Shown: positions 48,913 to 61,501, numbered from the stretch's first letter. The stretch is DNA of 64,000 bases from Paraescarpia echinospica (GCA_020002185.1 CM034534.1:17793087-17857086), one strand, 5' to 3'. Made by a program: numbers and translations. Notes: generated from the sequence alone by a model not told the origin.

Positions 48913-49920
48913 TGTTTGTATGAGCAAAATGCCGTCAACATTTGGAATGTTCGCTGTCTTTGGATTCTTTAGAAATATAATTTGTTGCAATTCACGAATA
49001 GGTAAGTATGTAAACATGTTCTATTTTTTGTTTGACTAGAAATGCGATTTACAAACAGTGCTTACATATTTCAAGTCGGGTCAAAACACACGGCGGGATA
49101 GATCTGGGTCAACGTTGGCCACTCTCTTGCGTACGTTTAATATGATTATTTACATGAATATAACTATTTTAAGAATATAAAAGATCATGCTATTCAGAAC
49201 AAATATTTCGTACCCCAAATATAGGATTATGTCAGCACAAAACGAGACCACAAAGTGTCCATGTTTGTGATGTGGCAACAACCATTTGGGTTAATATCCT
49301 AAAACGTGTACAAATGGGGTTGTAGCTCTTGTATGTTTGTTGTTTGGTAGAATAAGAACTTAGCAGCTATTTAGTTATCACGAAAGTAGAAACCAACTCG
49401 TTTATTTTAGCTCCGGTCGAAACAGTGTCGCACACCAATCTCGGATAATCTCCGACGATAAATATAGCACATATCACAACAGTTGCAAGTCCAAAAGTAA
49501 ATGTGATTCTAAACAATTAAGTTATATTTTCTTAGTGTGCGTATAAATATGCATATTTTCCATAAATAGTTCAATGTAACATGAGTCATTTTTGTTACAT
49601 GACAGTTAGTTGAAATCAACCTTGAATTTAATCACGTTGAAAGGGATTATGCTTGTGGATTCTCGTAGTCACACCAAGCATGCCTTTTGTGTTAGCAATC
49701 AATCTAGTCAATCATATTAATTTTCTGTTGTCCTTCGATTCACTCGATCGTAACATTTACTTCCTTCAGCATTACGACGTCGTAGTCTGGTGGCTGGCTG
49801 AAAAAAGGAGCTTAGAAAGTGACTTTCGTAGGACACCCCCTATACAGCAAAGGTTTGACCTGCCAGAGCTGTTGTCTAAAACCTATAAGGCTCCCTGTTT
49901 AGGTGGATGTCACTTGTGAA
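48913..49920. other. AT-rich DNA without recognised features
   Basis: No gene or repeat family recognised. Confidence 0.4.
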
Positions 49921-50450
49921 AATGTGTTGTTTCTTGGCTTGGCGACCGTCTTGAAAAAAATGGCCACCGTATCCAATGTCCTCATATGATAATAATTGCT
50001 TCACCTAAAACCATATAATAACACCTAAAACCATATTTCTTGTGTTTGTTTGTAGGTCTTAATGGCCAATGATTTCAAATATTTTTAAATTGAACTTCTG
50101 GGCCATTCACATATGCCATTTTTAAAGATGGCGGTCGTCAATACAAATATCACCATATCTTAGCAACTATATCACGTACAGCAGATATTGTTATGCCTGT
50201 GTAAAGGCTTGTGGATAGCGGTTTTTTAAATATTATACCTAACTTTCGCTGATATGATATGTCCGCCATTTGTTTAAATGGAGCCCGTCAAAACCTACCA
50301 TTCTCCTATCTTAAGAACGACGTAATCTAGAGCCGCGTGGTTAACGTCCAAATAAAGTTTTCAGTTAAGGCGATTTCAGATATATATTACTTTTGACCTT
50401 CGCCGACATTCACATGTCCGTCATTTTAAAGCATGGCGTTCAGTACATAT
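49921..50450. repeat. Diverged ~150-bp repeats with ATGGCGGTCGTCAA-like words
   Basis: Three or four loose copies of a block with CATATGCCATTTTTAAAGATGG followed by a CACCATATCTTAG-like string, at about 49,935, 50,100, 50,250 and 50,400. Confidence 0.45.
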
Positions 50451-50479
50451 ATGGTGCAATGGTAGTAGTTCACACCCTT

Positions 50480-51575
50480 GATAGACCTTCCGGTATATCC
50501 ACCTTTGGAGAGTTTGGGGACAAGTTTGTAGATGCAATCTTCGGTAACCTTGGTGAAACGTTGCGCTTAAAGATGTTGTGTTTGATCACTATAATTTTAT
50601 AATTCTGCAGACTCCCTGAAATCAACAGAACGATCACTGAGAACAACAACGTCATATCACGCTGAAAACTTATGATCCAGTGGTGCCACTCCCTAAAATG
50701 TGGAGCAAGTTTATCAAACATAATCAGAACAAAGCTGATCTTGCCGCATTCTTAATTGTCAAATCGTTTGCTTGAAAAAACCAGATTACTCCATCCACAG
50801 GTACATATATGTACGTGATTGTCGGTGGTGGATTTGTTGATGGTGAGCATATCAACACCACATCTGGTTGTGACGTAGCGCATCTATATGCTACACACGA
50901 AGAGGCAGACACAAGAATGATTCTACATTCCATGGATGCTGCAGACAATGGATGCCAGCGGATTGTAATCAGGTCACACGACACAGATATTGGCTATCAA
51001 TGCACTATGCATCGCGACTGGACTGCCAGTAAGCCGAGATACATCCCAGTGCATGCAGTCGCAAATAGCCTTGGGCAACAGTACTGCCAAAGTCTGCCAG
51101 CGTTGCATGCCGTTTCAGGTTGTGACACGACAAGTTGTTTTTTTATGTGGACACGGAAAAACCACTGCATGGAAATTAGTGTACACGAATGATGAAAGTT
51201 CACCAGCAGGCCTCTCTGATTTTGATATATCTCGATCCAATTATCAAAGAAACTGAAGTGTCAGTATAACAGTTCGTAATCCATTTAGGTCCTATACGAC
51301 AAGAATTCTTACCTTCTTACCTGGGGGTAAATGAACTACGCTATCAGGTGATTTCTCCAAGAAACAGAGCAACACAGAACACTTGCCAGCCACAAAGGAT
51401 GCATTGCATCATCACCTCCTCGGGGACAACTTCCAATTTGCACTGTGGCAACACACACATGTACGTAAACCAGCTTTACCTTCTCCTGTTGGCAATGGTT
51501 GGAGGAGAGTTAATGGTGAACCGCTCTTGCGCATCATTCAAATGCCAGACACGCCGATGCAGTTGCTACAAGCAA
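50480..51575 (+). pseudogene. Remnant of a transposon-associated metazoan protein family (EEADTR/GCDTTS)
   Basis: Broken over several frames but colinear: STFGEFGDKFVDAIF, VPLPKMWSKFIKHNQNKADL, HEEADTRMILHSMDAADNG, RSHDTDI, PALHAVSGCDTTSCFF, GHGKTTAWK and KDALHHHLLGDNFQFALWQH with LPSPVGNGW. I know this arrangement from large multicopy uncharacterised proteins in many invertebrates. I know no proven function. The aspartates of EEADTR and DTD suggest a nuclease-type fold, which is inference. Ends where a LINE piece begins. Confidence 0.65.
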
Positions 51576-51577
51576 AG

Positions 51578-51720
51578 ACAGTATTTACAAGATGATCTTG
51601 ACTGGTTGATCAAATTGTCTGAAAAGTGGCAAATGTTGTTCAATTTTGAGAAATGTAAATGCCTCCACACCGGACATGGGAACGAATATGTACAATATAC
51701 AATTGGCCGCAGAGCGTTTT
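51578..51720 (+). pseudogene. CR1-like LINE internal piece
   Basis: Encodes DLDWLIKLSEKWQMLFNFEK and CKCLHTGHGNEYVQYTIG. The same segment is at 30,840-30,962. Its continuation appears 2.3 kb downstream at 54,085. Confidence 0.8.
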
Positions 51721-51889
51721 AACGTATAAAGTGGGAGCATTGCCCCCCGCCCTTTCGTTTGCCCCCCAATCAGACAAACTCCCCCCGTGTGCCCCATTCT
51801 CCCAAACCAGTTCCTTCTAGGGCCTACGTTTTAATAAAAATCCCAAGTAGCAGAAGGGCAATAATATATTACTACACCAGACCATTTTG

Positions 51890-53740
51890 CAGATATTGCT
51901 CAGAGAGGAATCAGGCCCGAGTGTCACTTCATCAAGCAGCCATGATACGTCCATTGCCATCACATCTGACGATATACCCGACGAGAAAGATCATCACCCT
52001 ACACCTGGTCAGGAAACCGACAAGCAAACTTCAGGCAAGAAATCGTCAAGTTCCCCTGCGCCGATGTACAAAGGAATTCGTTTAACTATTGCAGCTATTC
52101 TCTGTAAATTCCCAGAGCTTCGCTAATTTTCAGCAAAGAAATGTGGCCGAACGCGGGCTCACATTCTAAGCACAACATGTCAGGAGTATGAGGAGATGGC
52201 ACAGAAAACTTCTACAAGTGGCACTATGGCAATCGCAAGCGGCATCAGAGCGGACTGCAAGGCTGGAAAGAATAATTGACCACTCGTTCTCTGAACCGCC
52301 CAGATCAGCAACAGACAAGAAAAAGATGGACAAAGACTGGGGAAAAAACGCAACGGGCACTCACTGCTTACAACAAAACTGTTTTTGCGATGCTTTTTCG
52401 AATGGCCGTCGATGTATACAAAGACTGTCTGCTCGAAACAGTCTCCGCCCGATCGTGGGCGATGCAATCTCTAGCTTGTTTGGCGTCAGACCATCTATTA
52501 GCGCTGTGCGCGAATATGGTGCAGATGTGGAATGTGTTCCATTTACACCTGCATCTAGCGACCTACACTACATGGATCCCGACTACTACAAGCAAATGTT
52601 GGATGTCATATACAAACTAGAGAAAGTGCGTCTGTCTCAAATGTTAAACCAATGTATAGACTTCAGTGTGCAGATCGATGGCAGCTGTGACAGGCAAGTG
52701 TTGGACCAAAAGTTTGTAAATGGACGGATAGCTAACAGTGATGGCATCGTAACTAGGCTGTTTGTTGTCATGCATTTGCCAGATAAGAACGGCGCCCCTG
52801 GACTACTTGAAGGGGCGAACAAAGCTCTGAATCTGACAGGAGGTAAATACACGAAGCTGGTTGGTGTCACCACTGACCGCGAGGCAGCAAACACCGGCAG
52901 ACAAGGTGGACTATGGCATCTGCTTGCTGACCAAATGCAGATAGGTTTGGCAACATTCTGGTGGCTGTGCACCGGTCTAACTTAGCCATTGGGTCGGTCA
53001 TCAAGCACAGTACGTACCTCAGTTGGGAATCTGAAAGTCCAATCTACTGGAAATCGTACGATTCTTCCGGACGCCGAAACGGATGAAGATGTTGTAAGCG
53101 CAGGTCGGGAATATCAAACAGTTCCACCGGCATCACGATGTCAGGTTTGCCCACCACGAGCTGCAGCTAATGGGGGCTGTGCTGAACAACCTACCAGCTT
53201 GCATTGTATTGTGGGAACAGAAAGTTGAACCTAATGAGGGATGGACCATTCCTGTGAAGAAGAGGAGAAAGTGAGTTTTGGTGGGCGCGTCGTTAGGCGC
53301 GTTTTCCCATCTGACTTTGCGGACGAGGCAGCCGAGCAGTGGGAAAACATGATGAATGTACCATTCCTGCCTTATGGCTGTGATCTCGGTTGTAAATTGA
53401 CTGTCAGACTGCGCCAACTTCTGCCAGTCACAACAGGTTCAGTTCAGAAGGAGTTGGCATCTCAGGCTTGCATGAGTCCACACGCTATAGACCGAAAGGA
53501 TCGTGAGCCACCACAACTTCGCTGTCGATAATCACCGCACCAGTATGATTGAGGACACGAGAAACGCCCGACTCATGGTGGCACTGAATGGTTTGGGCAC
53601 CGCCTACTATGACCCTCGACCCGCTGTCGTTACATTCTTAGAGAAGACAAGAAGATGCGTGGCTCCAGACTTGGATATCTACGGACAGCGTGAATTCGTT
53701 AGGAAATTCACGCGCGACAATGGACTCGTCTAATCAAATA
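51890..53740 (+). pseudogene. hAT-like transposase remnant
   Basis: The longest open part (52,188-52,985) reads VQIDGSCDRQVLDQKFVNGR, LVGVTTDREAANTGRQGGLW and ATFWWLC. Just after this the frame shifts (HRSNLAIGSVIKHS in the next frame). These are the DGS..., GVTTDGEAANTG and W..CHRSDLA signatures of hAT-related multicopy proteins (ZNF862/KIAA1586-like). Further pieces: DEKDHHPTPGQETD upstream and RNARLMVALNGLGTAYYDPR at 53,555-53,620, resembling the C-terminal hAT region. Confidence 0.6.
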
Positions 53741-54084
53741 TTGAGACAACTGTCAAACGTTCTGACTTGCAGGATACGTCTCATGTTTCTATGACTAATG
53801 CATGTTTTGGTTGTAATAAAACATGTTTCTAGGATATATATATATATATATGTAACATTTATTTTCATACCAAGATGCAGTCGTCACTAGCTGTAGGCCC
53901 CACAATTATGTGGATACAAAGATTGACACATTATATTAAGCTTTCATACATGCCTATGGGTTATGTATATAATCAATAATATGTATGTGTAAACTGCCCT
54001 TTTTATCCATTAGAACTGCCCTTTCAGGAAATGTCCCCCCAGTAAAATTCAATAAAAGACGCCCTGCAATTGGGAGTATAGTAC

Positions 54085-54760
54085 AAAGTACTACGGTAAA
54101 AGAAAAGGACTTAGGATTAACCATTAGTGCTGATATGAAGGTTTCAGAGCAGGACGGAATTGCAGCGTCAAATGGAAATAAAATCCTTGGATTAATTAGG
54201 CAAATATAGCATATGTAAGGAAAAAGAACTAATAATACCGCTGTACAAAACAATAGGCTTCATTTATGATAGTGTATACAAGCGCGGAGGCCATACCGCA
54301 AGAAGGAAACAGGAATAGAGGTATACCAGGAGATTGTGAAGAGATCAGATAGAAGTGTTTAAAATATTGAATGGTTATGCAAATATTGATATAAATAGTT
54401 TTTTCAGTTAAGAAAGATAGAAGGACTATGTAGAGGACATGAAGTTACATTAGTATAATTAAAGGAGCAGTGTAGATTAGATATAAGAAAGTTCTCATTT
54501 TCACAAAGGACTGTAATAAATTAAATGAATGAATGATTCGAACAGTTAGATTATCTGCTGATTGTGTGGGTGCTAGTAGCGTGAATATGTTTTAAAATAA
54601 AATCGACGTACACATGTATACATCAGAAGGGCGGGATACACTTAAATAAAAAGGGTTGGACTCTCGATAAGCCAAAAGGCTTCCTTGTCCACCTACTATG
54701 TAGACTAGAGTTAGTTCTCTGGATGGCAATCTCGTTAAATCTTGGTATTCGTGTGTATTT
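54085..54760 (+). pseudogene. CR1-like LINE 3' part with conserved tail
   Basis: TTVKEKDLGLTISADMKVSE and NGNKILGLIRQI, then a broken RT tail and the family 3' end: GGGCGGGATACACTT, AAGCCAAAAGGCTT hairpin, GGATGGCAATCTCG. Confidence 0.78.
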
Positions 54761-54879
54761 ACACGCGCGCGCGTGTGTATGTTTCTGCACTTGTTAAACT
54801 AGTAAAATACCAAAGAAATATAAAATTATACACACATAGTTGTAAGGCCCCTACGGGTATAGACTAGGTCCTACGTACA

Positions 54880-55980
54880 GTAGGCCCTACACTGGATACA
54901 GGCTACGCACGTGCAAGCGTGATTGCGCAAACATTGCATCATTGGCATATTTATTGTGCCAACATTTATTATGGTTATTATTATAAGCGCTAAATATAAC
55001 CACTCGGGTATGAAAAACGTTTTAACAGAATGACTAGGGTGCGAAATCACATGGTTTCGAAGTACACGAAGAACTAAGACACGAAAACTCGGCATGCCTG
55101 CTCCGCGAAGAGTCTTTTGAAACTTCCGCCAAAGTTCCAAGGTCAATCGGTGTGGATGTAGTTCCTTTGCACTGATACACATATTGGTGTCTTCGTACAC
55201 CTAACTTACAATCCCATAGTTGGTTCCTATTTTATATGTATGAGACCCGTGTTGCATTAGTATTACACGAAGTATAGTTACTGATTTCTTCTAACATTTG
55301 GTTTAATTGTCATATGTAGCATATATGTAATAACACATGCACTACTTTGGCGCAGGTATATCCTTCCGAAGTGATAAACCGGTCAAATATGTCCTCGGAG
55401 TCGTTGCTTGGGGAAAAGGAAAACATGAGAAATCTTCGCCAATTCTCAGTTGTCTCGTAAACGGCATAACACTTTTGGTACTGCCAAACTGCAGGTAAAT
55501 ATATTATTTAACGTTGAGCACATTTTGCTTTAATTTTTTTAGTACCTGTGGCATGTATCTGACAGTTGATAGATTCTTTGACGCAAGAATGTTTCGAATG
55601 TCAGTCACCGAGTCAGTGATTGCAACGCCAACAATCGCTTTGAAGTTTGATTCATTAAGGATAAATGACGACGTTATTCTATCTTTATATATTTCAGGGA
55701 GTCACATTTACGACCAAGTGCACCATTATTTCCCCTGCATATGTAGAACCATTCAGCAGACATTTCAAGCATAACACGTTCGCGTTAACTGGACAATTTA
55801 CAGCTCGCTTGTTTATGAGAATTGGCAGATTGAGAATCGCAGTCCAATCCAAATCCAATGCCAAGCCCCCGGAGTCTGTCCAGTCTGACATATACAATAT
55901 CATACATTTATCGAAGGCCTACATTTATACCCACTAAAATGTATACAGTTAAATTAAAGAGGTATTCTTTTATGTATAAC
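54880..55980. other. No recognised gene
   Basis: A small + strand ORF (55,665-55,937) and a candidate acceptor TATTTCAG at about 55,698 are visible, but neither matches a family I know. Confidence 0.35.
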
Positions 55981-55981
55981 T

Positions 55982-56710
55982 AGCTGAGTTACCCGGCGTT
56001 GCCCGGGGAAAAAAAGCAGTCATATTATAGTTCTAGTACTAGTTGTTTCCAGCACTCGCAACGTTCTATTAACTGACTAGTCTGTATTATTGTGGTTATG
56101 ATCTTATGAGGTCTCATTCAACTAGTCAGCCTTTTTCAGAACATTATCGCCAAGCCGACCTTTCTATGCTGGCACTGAGGGTGGTCACTGCCAGGGTGCT
56201 TGTCGTCCTCAGTGGTTCTTTTACGTCCCAAATTGAGACGGGACCGACATTAACGTGATCTCCGAGTCACGAGGGATACACAGTCCCTAATGTTGAGAGC
56301 CAGGTTTTTACACCAAATATACCATACCTGCCCGGTCCGGGTATTGAACTCGGGTCGCCGGCATGTCATGCGGATGTGCTAACCACTACACTATCGCGCG
56401 CCCCCCTATATGTATACCAGACATCCCAAACCCATCCCAAATGTTTCCTGCCTACCCGTATTAATATATGGTAACTGGTCACTGGCCTAGTTGTTAGGAC
56501 AACCTTTTGTTAGTAATCTCAATCGCTCACCCGTCTAACTGACGTAACCAGCAAGAGCGGATTCTGTGTTGAAATTTCAGCCCGGTAAATGCAAAACTAT
56601 TGGAGATATGGGTTTACGTACAAACAGAGAACAAACTGTTTTATAATATAGATATGTCGTATTCCTAGTTATTCAATCTAACTTTTGACACTCACTTTTT
56701 ATAATACACT
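55982..56710 (+). repeat. Dispersed repeat, copy 2, split by a SINE
   Basis: Begins TAGCTGAGTTACCCGGCGTT at 55,982 and resumes at about 56,409 with TACCAGACATCCC, colinear with the copy at 20,003-20,362. The middle is the insertion at 56,040-56,408. Confidence 0.7.
56040..56408 (-). mobile_element. tRNA-derived SINE (second family) nested in an older repeat
   Basis: The - strand 5' end at about 56,403 reads like a tRNA: GCGCGATAGTGTAGTGGTTA (A box region), then GAGTTCAATACCCGG (B box). The body extends to about 56,040. It interrupts a repeat whose uninterrupted copy is at 20,003. Confidence 0.75.
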
Positions 56711-58279
56711 AACTTGACCACACAAGGAGTGTTTTGGAGTTATTATTACCCAAAACGTCACAACTGCACTTTGGTCTACTTCAGATTTGACCCTTAACAT
56801 TACCTATGTACTTTAGGCTACTTCATGTAATTACCCGTAAAAGTGCAATGTACACAGATTTTCATCTAATTGATTAAATAAATAGCTGGAATAATAATTA
56901 CTTTGTCAAATTCCAGTTTTATGAAAATTCTGGCTTTAATTTTATACTGCACAGCAATAAAGATTAATATATATATATATATTTGTTACATTTGGTATAG
57001 CCATTGGCTAAATCAATGGCTAATGGTTAGCATGAACTAAAGGCTTATTCATTGTACAGAGCATTGGACTGTTATATGAAATATATGATGCACCGACAAT
57101 AACTCAAATCACCTTTACCAGAAATGATGTTATCACTAATATCAGCATGTAGTATATACTATATAGTCAATTACTGACAGAGAACATTGATCAAGTGAGA
57201 TAGGTTTGAATGGGAAGGCATTTACATGTAAGTGGAGGTTAGTGGACAGCCCAGCTAGGTGCATGACCTAGATCTTACCTGAACTAGTTACTGTATGCGA
57301 CTCAAATGTGATTGGCAATACTGCTGCAGGGTGGGATTCAAGTACTTTTTATCAAGTACATTTAAGTGAAGTACAAGTACAACATTTTTGTCAAGCACAA
57401 TAGGTTAAGTACAAATCCAAATACATTTTTTGGTTAAATATATATAGTATACTGTACAGGTCTATACATTTGTAGATTATCAGGATGGGTATTTAATGTT
57501 ATCACACAAACAAAATTACTTTGTAATCTAAAAACTCAAGTTATGTACCGTTGCATGTACTTCAATTTAAAGGTGACAAAAATAGGTTGGAAAAACATAG
57601 TAATAGTAAATAGAATATATATATATGTACAAAATAAGGCAATCATGTAATCCAACAATTTAATACAAAATTTGTTTTCATAAATTACACAAATAAGGAT
57701 GCTTCCCCACAGAATGCCTAAGAAATTTTGCTTTTGGTTGTTTTCGTGAGTGTGACATAATATGTGTCAAACAAGCTTGTGGCTGGTTGTAGTTGGCCAT
57801 GTTATTCAGTGGTTGTTGCCTTCGCTTAGTGGCAACCAGTCATAGTATATTGGGTGACATCTATGGAAATGCTTCGGCGACGAATTGTTTGTTTTCCAAA
57901 GAATGCCAAAGACAAGAAATGAGTGGATTATAAACAGATCAATCGACTGAATTTGATGACCATCTCATCTCCTTCGAAATTGCATCTTGGAAATTGGACT
58001 CACGTCTGCTATGCCTGTGATCAGATTGACAGTAGTTGTTTTGTGAAGGATACACCGTGTGTGAATTCGAATAATACAAGTACCAGTGCATCTTCAAAAC
58101 AACGAAACGAACCCTAGGCAAAGCAACTTGGTCGTTAACTTTGTTTGTTTTGAGTGAGTCGAGGTAAGCCAAGAAGACTGACAAAACATAGGCGTAGCTG
58201 CGGTTTATTTGCTACACCACATTTGTATTTATCAGTTGTACTCCTCGGCTCGACTGTTGTTAATTACTGGCTTGGCAGT

Positions 58280-58372
58280 TCGTGAACAAGATTTAACAAA
58301 ATTGCCACCCAGAGGATTAACTCTAGATGGTAGGTGGACAAGGAAGCCTTTTGGCTTATCGAGACTCCAACC
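58280..58372 (-). repeat. Isolated 3' tail of the CR1-like LINE
   Basis: Only the last ~95 bp of the family are present (AAAATTGCCACCCAGAGG to AAGCCTTTTGGCTTATCGAG). No RT sequence is attached. Confidence 0.75.
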
Positions 58373-58373
58373 C

Positions 58374-58710
58374 TTTTTAGTCCTTTGGGCCGAAGGTCCA
58401 ATGGACTTATGCCATCAGTCTGCGTCTGCCGTTAGCTGCCATATCTCAGAAACCGTTCAGCAACTTTTTCTCTAATTGTGCATAGACATATCTTAGGGTA
58501 CTGCCACTATGCAGTAGAAATCTGTATTTTATTAAATCATTCTTAGGGCCCCTAGGGCCCCCAAAACTGGTCAATTTTCACATTTTGTCTATTTTTTCAA
58601 AAACTCTTCAGTAACTTTTTATCTGATTTTGCATAGACATTATTTTCATGTGGTAGTGCCATTGTACACAAGAAATCTGTATTTGATTGAACCATTCTAA
58701 GAGTACCTCA
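58374..58710 (+). repeat. Dispersed repeat shared with 63,808-64,000
   Basis: Both begin TTTTTAGTCCTTTGG, then CGTTAGCTGCC and AGAAACCGTTCAGCAACTT. In each copy an internal ~150-bp block (TCTAATTTTGCATAGACAT, CAAGAAATCTG) recurs. Confidence 0.75.
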
Positions 58711-59640
58711 GGGCCCCAAAATGCAAAATTTTCCTACTATTTCCCTTCCCTACTGCTGTAAGCTTCCTACAGTCACTGATCTCTATTTATAACTGTATAG
58801 TGGACTTGATCACTGGGGTGGCTGAGTGGAGCGACCAGCTGTAAACCTGTGTATTGGACTAGCCTTGGCTCACTGCCTGCCATTGTCCCAGTATCAAACA
58901 GAATGCTTCCATGTGGGCTGTAACTATAATATGTAATGGGAATCCCTACTGCACTGGCAGAACCTGAGAAACTTTAAAACAGTAATAGACATAATTATCA
59001 ATGCAATATAACGATATGATCTAGGATTAAAGTAAAATAACTTAGGTATAAAATATTATATAAAATAAAATACCTTGGGTGTACTCGAAAAGGTTAAACT
59101 TAAAGCATATTTAGCCGAAATTATAAGGAATATTATTAAGATATTTTACTATACATGTTGCAGCAATTACTTCACTCAAATTCAATCAGTAGTATGTAAT
59201 TAATTGCTATTGTTTTAAAGTCAAAACACATGCTATGTACACGTACCTTGTGAACAAATAAAGTTTTATCATAGTTCATCTCTTGGTAGGGGCAAAATGG
59301 GAACAGAAAATGTATGCACATTTTCTTAAACAACCTTTAACTGTGCTACATGCGAGATTGCAGCTCACCAACTCTCCTGCAAGGTTTCTACAACCACTGG
59401 AAAACAGCCTAAATAGCAGAGTATTGGGGTAAAATTCTATAGTATTTTTAATAACACATTAACTAATACATACAATCTTCATGAAACGGACTACTCGAAT
59501 ATTTTATTTCCAGGTGTACCTTCACTGGCATGCATATTATAGTTTCCACTAAACATGTCAATATTTTACTTCCATCATAACCCTTAATGATCTGTAACTA
59601 TGATTCACCAAAAAACATTTAATTAATAATTACAAACTCA
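58711..59640. other. AT-rich DNA, nothing recognised
   Basis: No ORF, repeat or gene that I can support. Confidence 0.35.
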
Positions 59641-61049
59641 CAATATAGTCTAAAGGACTTCAGGGCCTCTTGGCCCATTTTTTACATTGTCATATATATG
59701 TCATAAACTTTCCTGGGTGACGTCTATTGCCAATGGTTCATCGCAGTATGTGGCAACAGTCCTACAAGTCCTCACATTTGCGACACAAATCTGAATCACA
59801 AGAATCTTACGCCGTGTCTTCCATGTTTCCAGTGGTGAGACAGATTTGGGCTATGGCACATATTACGTCACAGTACTTTTCCAAGCGGCAATCAGGCATA
59901 CCAATTCATTTGGGATTTCATTCGGAAATCGGTCAGATAGGCTGATTTTTAAACATTAAACTGCGTGTATATATTAACTAAGGAACCTGTCGGGCATTAC
60001 ACCTGTCTAAATAGCATCATGTTAGTATGTTATTTACTTAGTTAAAATATAAGTTTTATGTTCATCATCATGTCACCTTTAATATACTTGAAATGTTCTT
60101 CATATTTTGGTAACTTCAATCGACCAAACTAGTACAAGTGAAGTACATGTTATTTAAAATACCCAACTACAAGTGCTAAAAATATCTGTAAAGACAAGTT
60201 CAATACTATAACTTTATTACTTAAATCCACCCTGGTGTGACAATGTAAATTGTATGTCTTCTTTGACACATGGCGTACAGTTAACAGTTGTTGTTTTTCT
60301 GCAGGATGAACAGCGGTAAATGTGCGTGTGTTTGGCATTCTGCGAGTGATAGCGAGACGGCCGCAATGCTGTGAGTGTCAACGTGACTCGAACATGACAC
60401 AGTAGAGTGGGCGGGCCACACCATGTGGCGCCACTGTCTGTGGCACACAGCACACCCCGCGTCTCGGCATCGACTGTCAGCCCTGACACATATCGCTGGA
60501 TCCACGTGATCATAGTATACCAGTAGTAAGCAGACCACTGTATCTTGGAATCGCATCTTAGTTGAGACCGATTTTTGATCAGTACACGTGTGTGGGATTG
60601 TTGCCAGTTACTGGGTACTTTAAGACTTGCTGTACATTATTACTCGCATTAATAACAGGTGTTAAACGCGTGCCTGTTTATTATCAGTTATTGTTAGTTT
60701 TTTCTAGAACGTGCCAAAAGTACATTGTGAAGAGATACGTACGTGTACACACTGCACTGTTAGTGTGATGTCGTATAGTGGTACCGTTATCGCACACAAC
60801 TACGCATAGTTGTGAATGTAGCCGTTTAGTTAGACGTAATTTATCAGAGATCAGCACAATATATGCACACCTGTTACATATATGTTTCACGAAAGGTGTC
60901 CTTTATTCCCGTCGGTTTTACTCTGGAAGATAACGGGCGGTGCTATGATCACAACAACTGGAGCTCACCACACGGTGGATCAGCATGCAGCGTAAAAATA
61001 GCAGTACAAACTTCTGAGATGCACTCAGTCAGGGAATAAGTGAAGTACC

Positions 61050-61136
61050 ATGGTCGTACAAGCATACACGGCCCAGACCCCGTCGTCGAATGGCGCGTTC
61101 ACGCGACCCGTTGCCGTGGTAACGCCCCGCCAATGA
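61050..61136 (+). CDS. Upstream ORF of the KIAA0232 homologue
   Basis: 28 codons beginning at ACCATGG, a strong initiation context. Its TGA (61,134-61,136) overlaps the ATG of the main frame (61,133-61,135) as ATGA. It could control translation of the main frame. Alternatively an assembly error separates two parts of one N terminus. Confidence 0.35.
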   Translation: MVVQAYTAQTPSSNGAFTRPVAVVTPRQ

Positions 61137-61501
61137 GGTTGATGGGCCGCAACATACCTCTGGATACATCGGCCATGCTGTCGCCGGTGTCATCCGTGCA
61201 GCACTGGCTTGGCCACGAGCTCGAGATTCGTGGCATCGACGCCGTCGTATACACGCGATATATCCTCAGTCTGCTCCAGCACGACTCGCCCGATGCTGCC
61301 TCCGACCTCACTGAGGCCAAGTTCTTCCCGCCCGCTCACAGGGACGCCGCAGCCGCCACGTCGCGCCTCTTGCCAGGGGGCACTGCCAGGGGGCGTGGCG
61401 GGAAAAAGGCGGCTGACCGGCGGCGGTCTACAGCGCCATCTACGGCGGACGAGTTGAAGAAGACGGCTGCAGTCGAGTGTCTCCTCTCGGTGTCGGATGA
61501 G
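61133..61501 (+). CDS. KIAA0232: KIAA0232 homologue, first recognisable coding exon
   Basis: Encodes 123 residues. PVSSVQHWLGHELEIRGIDA and VVYTRYILSLLQHDSPD match the N terminus of the vertebrate KIAA0232 protein (VQTWLGQELEKCGIDA, YTRYVLSLL), and ADELKKTAAVECLLSVSDE matches EMKKQAAVQCLRSASDE, with a lower-complexity, Arg/Gly-rich linker between. The donor GAG|GTGAGT is at 61,502, so the rest of the gene lies beyond the window. The function of KIAA0232 is poorly known. The ATG at 61,133 is the first in frame. The frame is open without ATG back to about 61,040, so a longer N terminus from an upstream exon is possible. Confidence 0.88.

Larger units (their letters stand above)
57327..60234. 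mobile_element. Possible hAT element or composite with CAGGGTGG inverted ends
   Basis: Left end CAGGGTGGGATTCAAGTA and right end, inverted, CAGGGTGGATTTAAGTA. Both are followed by AAGTACTTCACTTG-like words. I found no matching 8-bp target duplication and no transposase, so it may be two separate remnants. Confidence 0.4.

Noticed and set aside
57327..60234. Single intact hAT transposon
   Set aside because: The ends are similar but no target-site duplication or transposase could be found, so it is listed only as a possibility.
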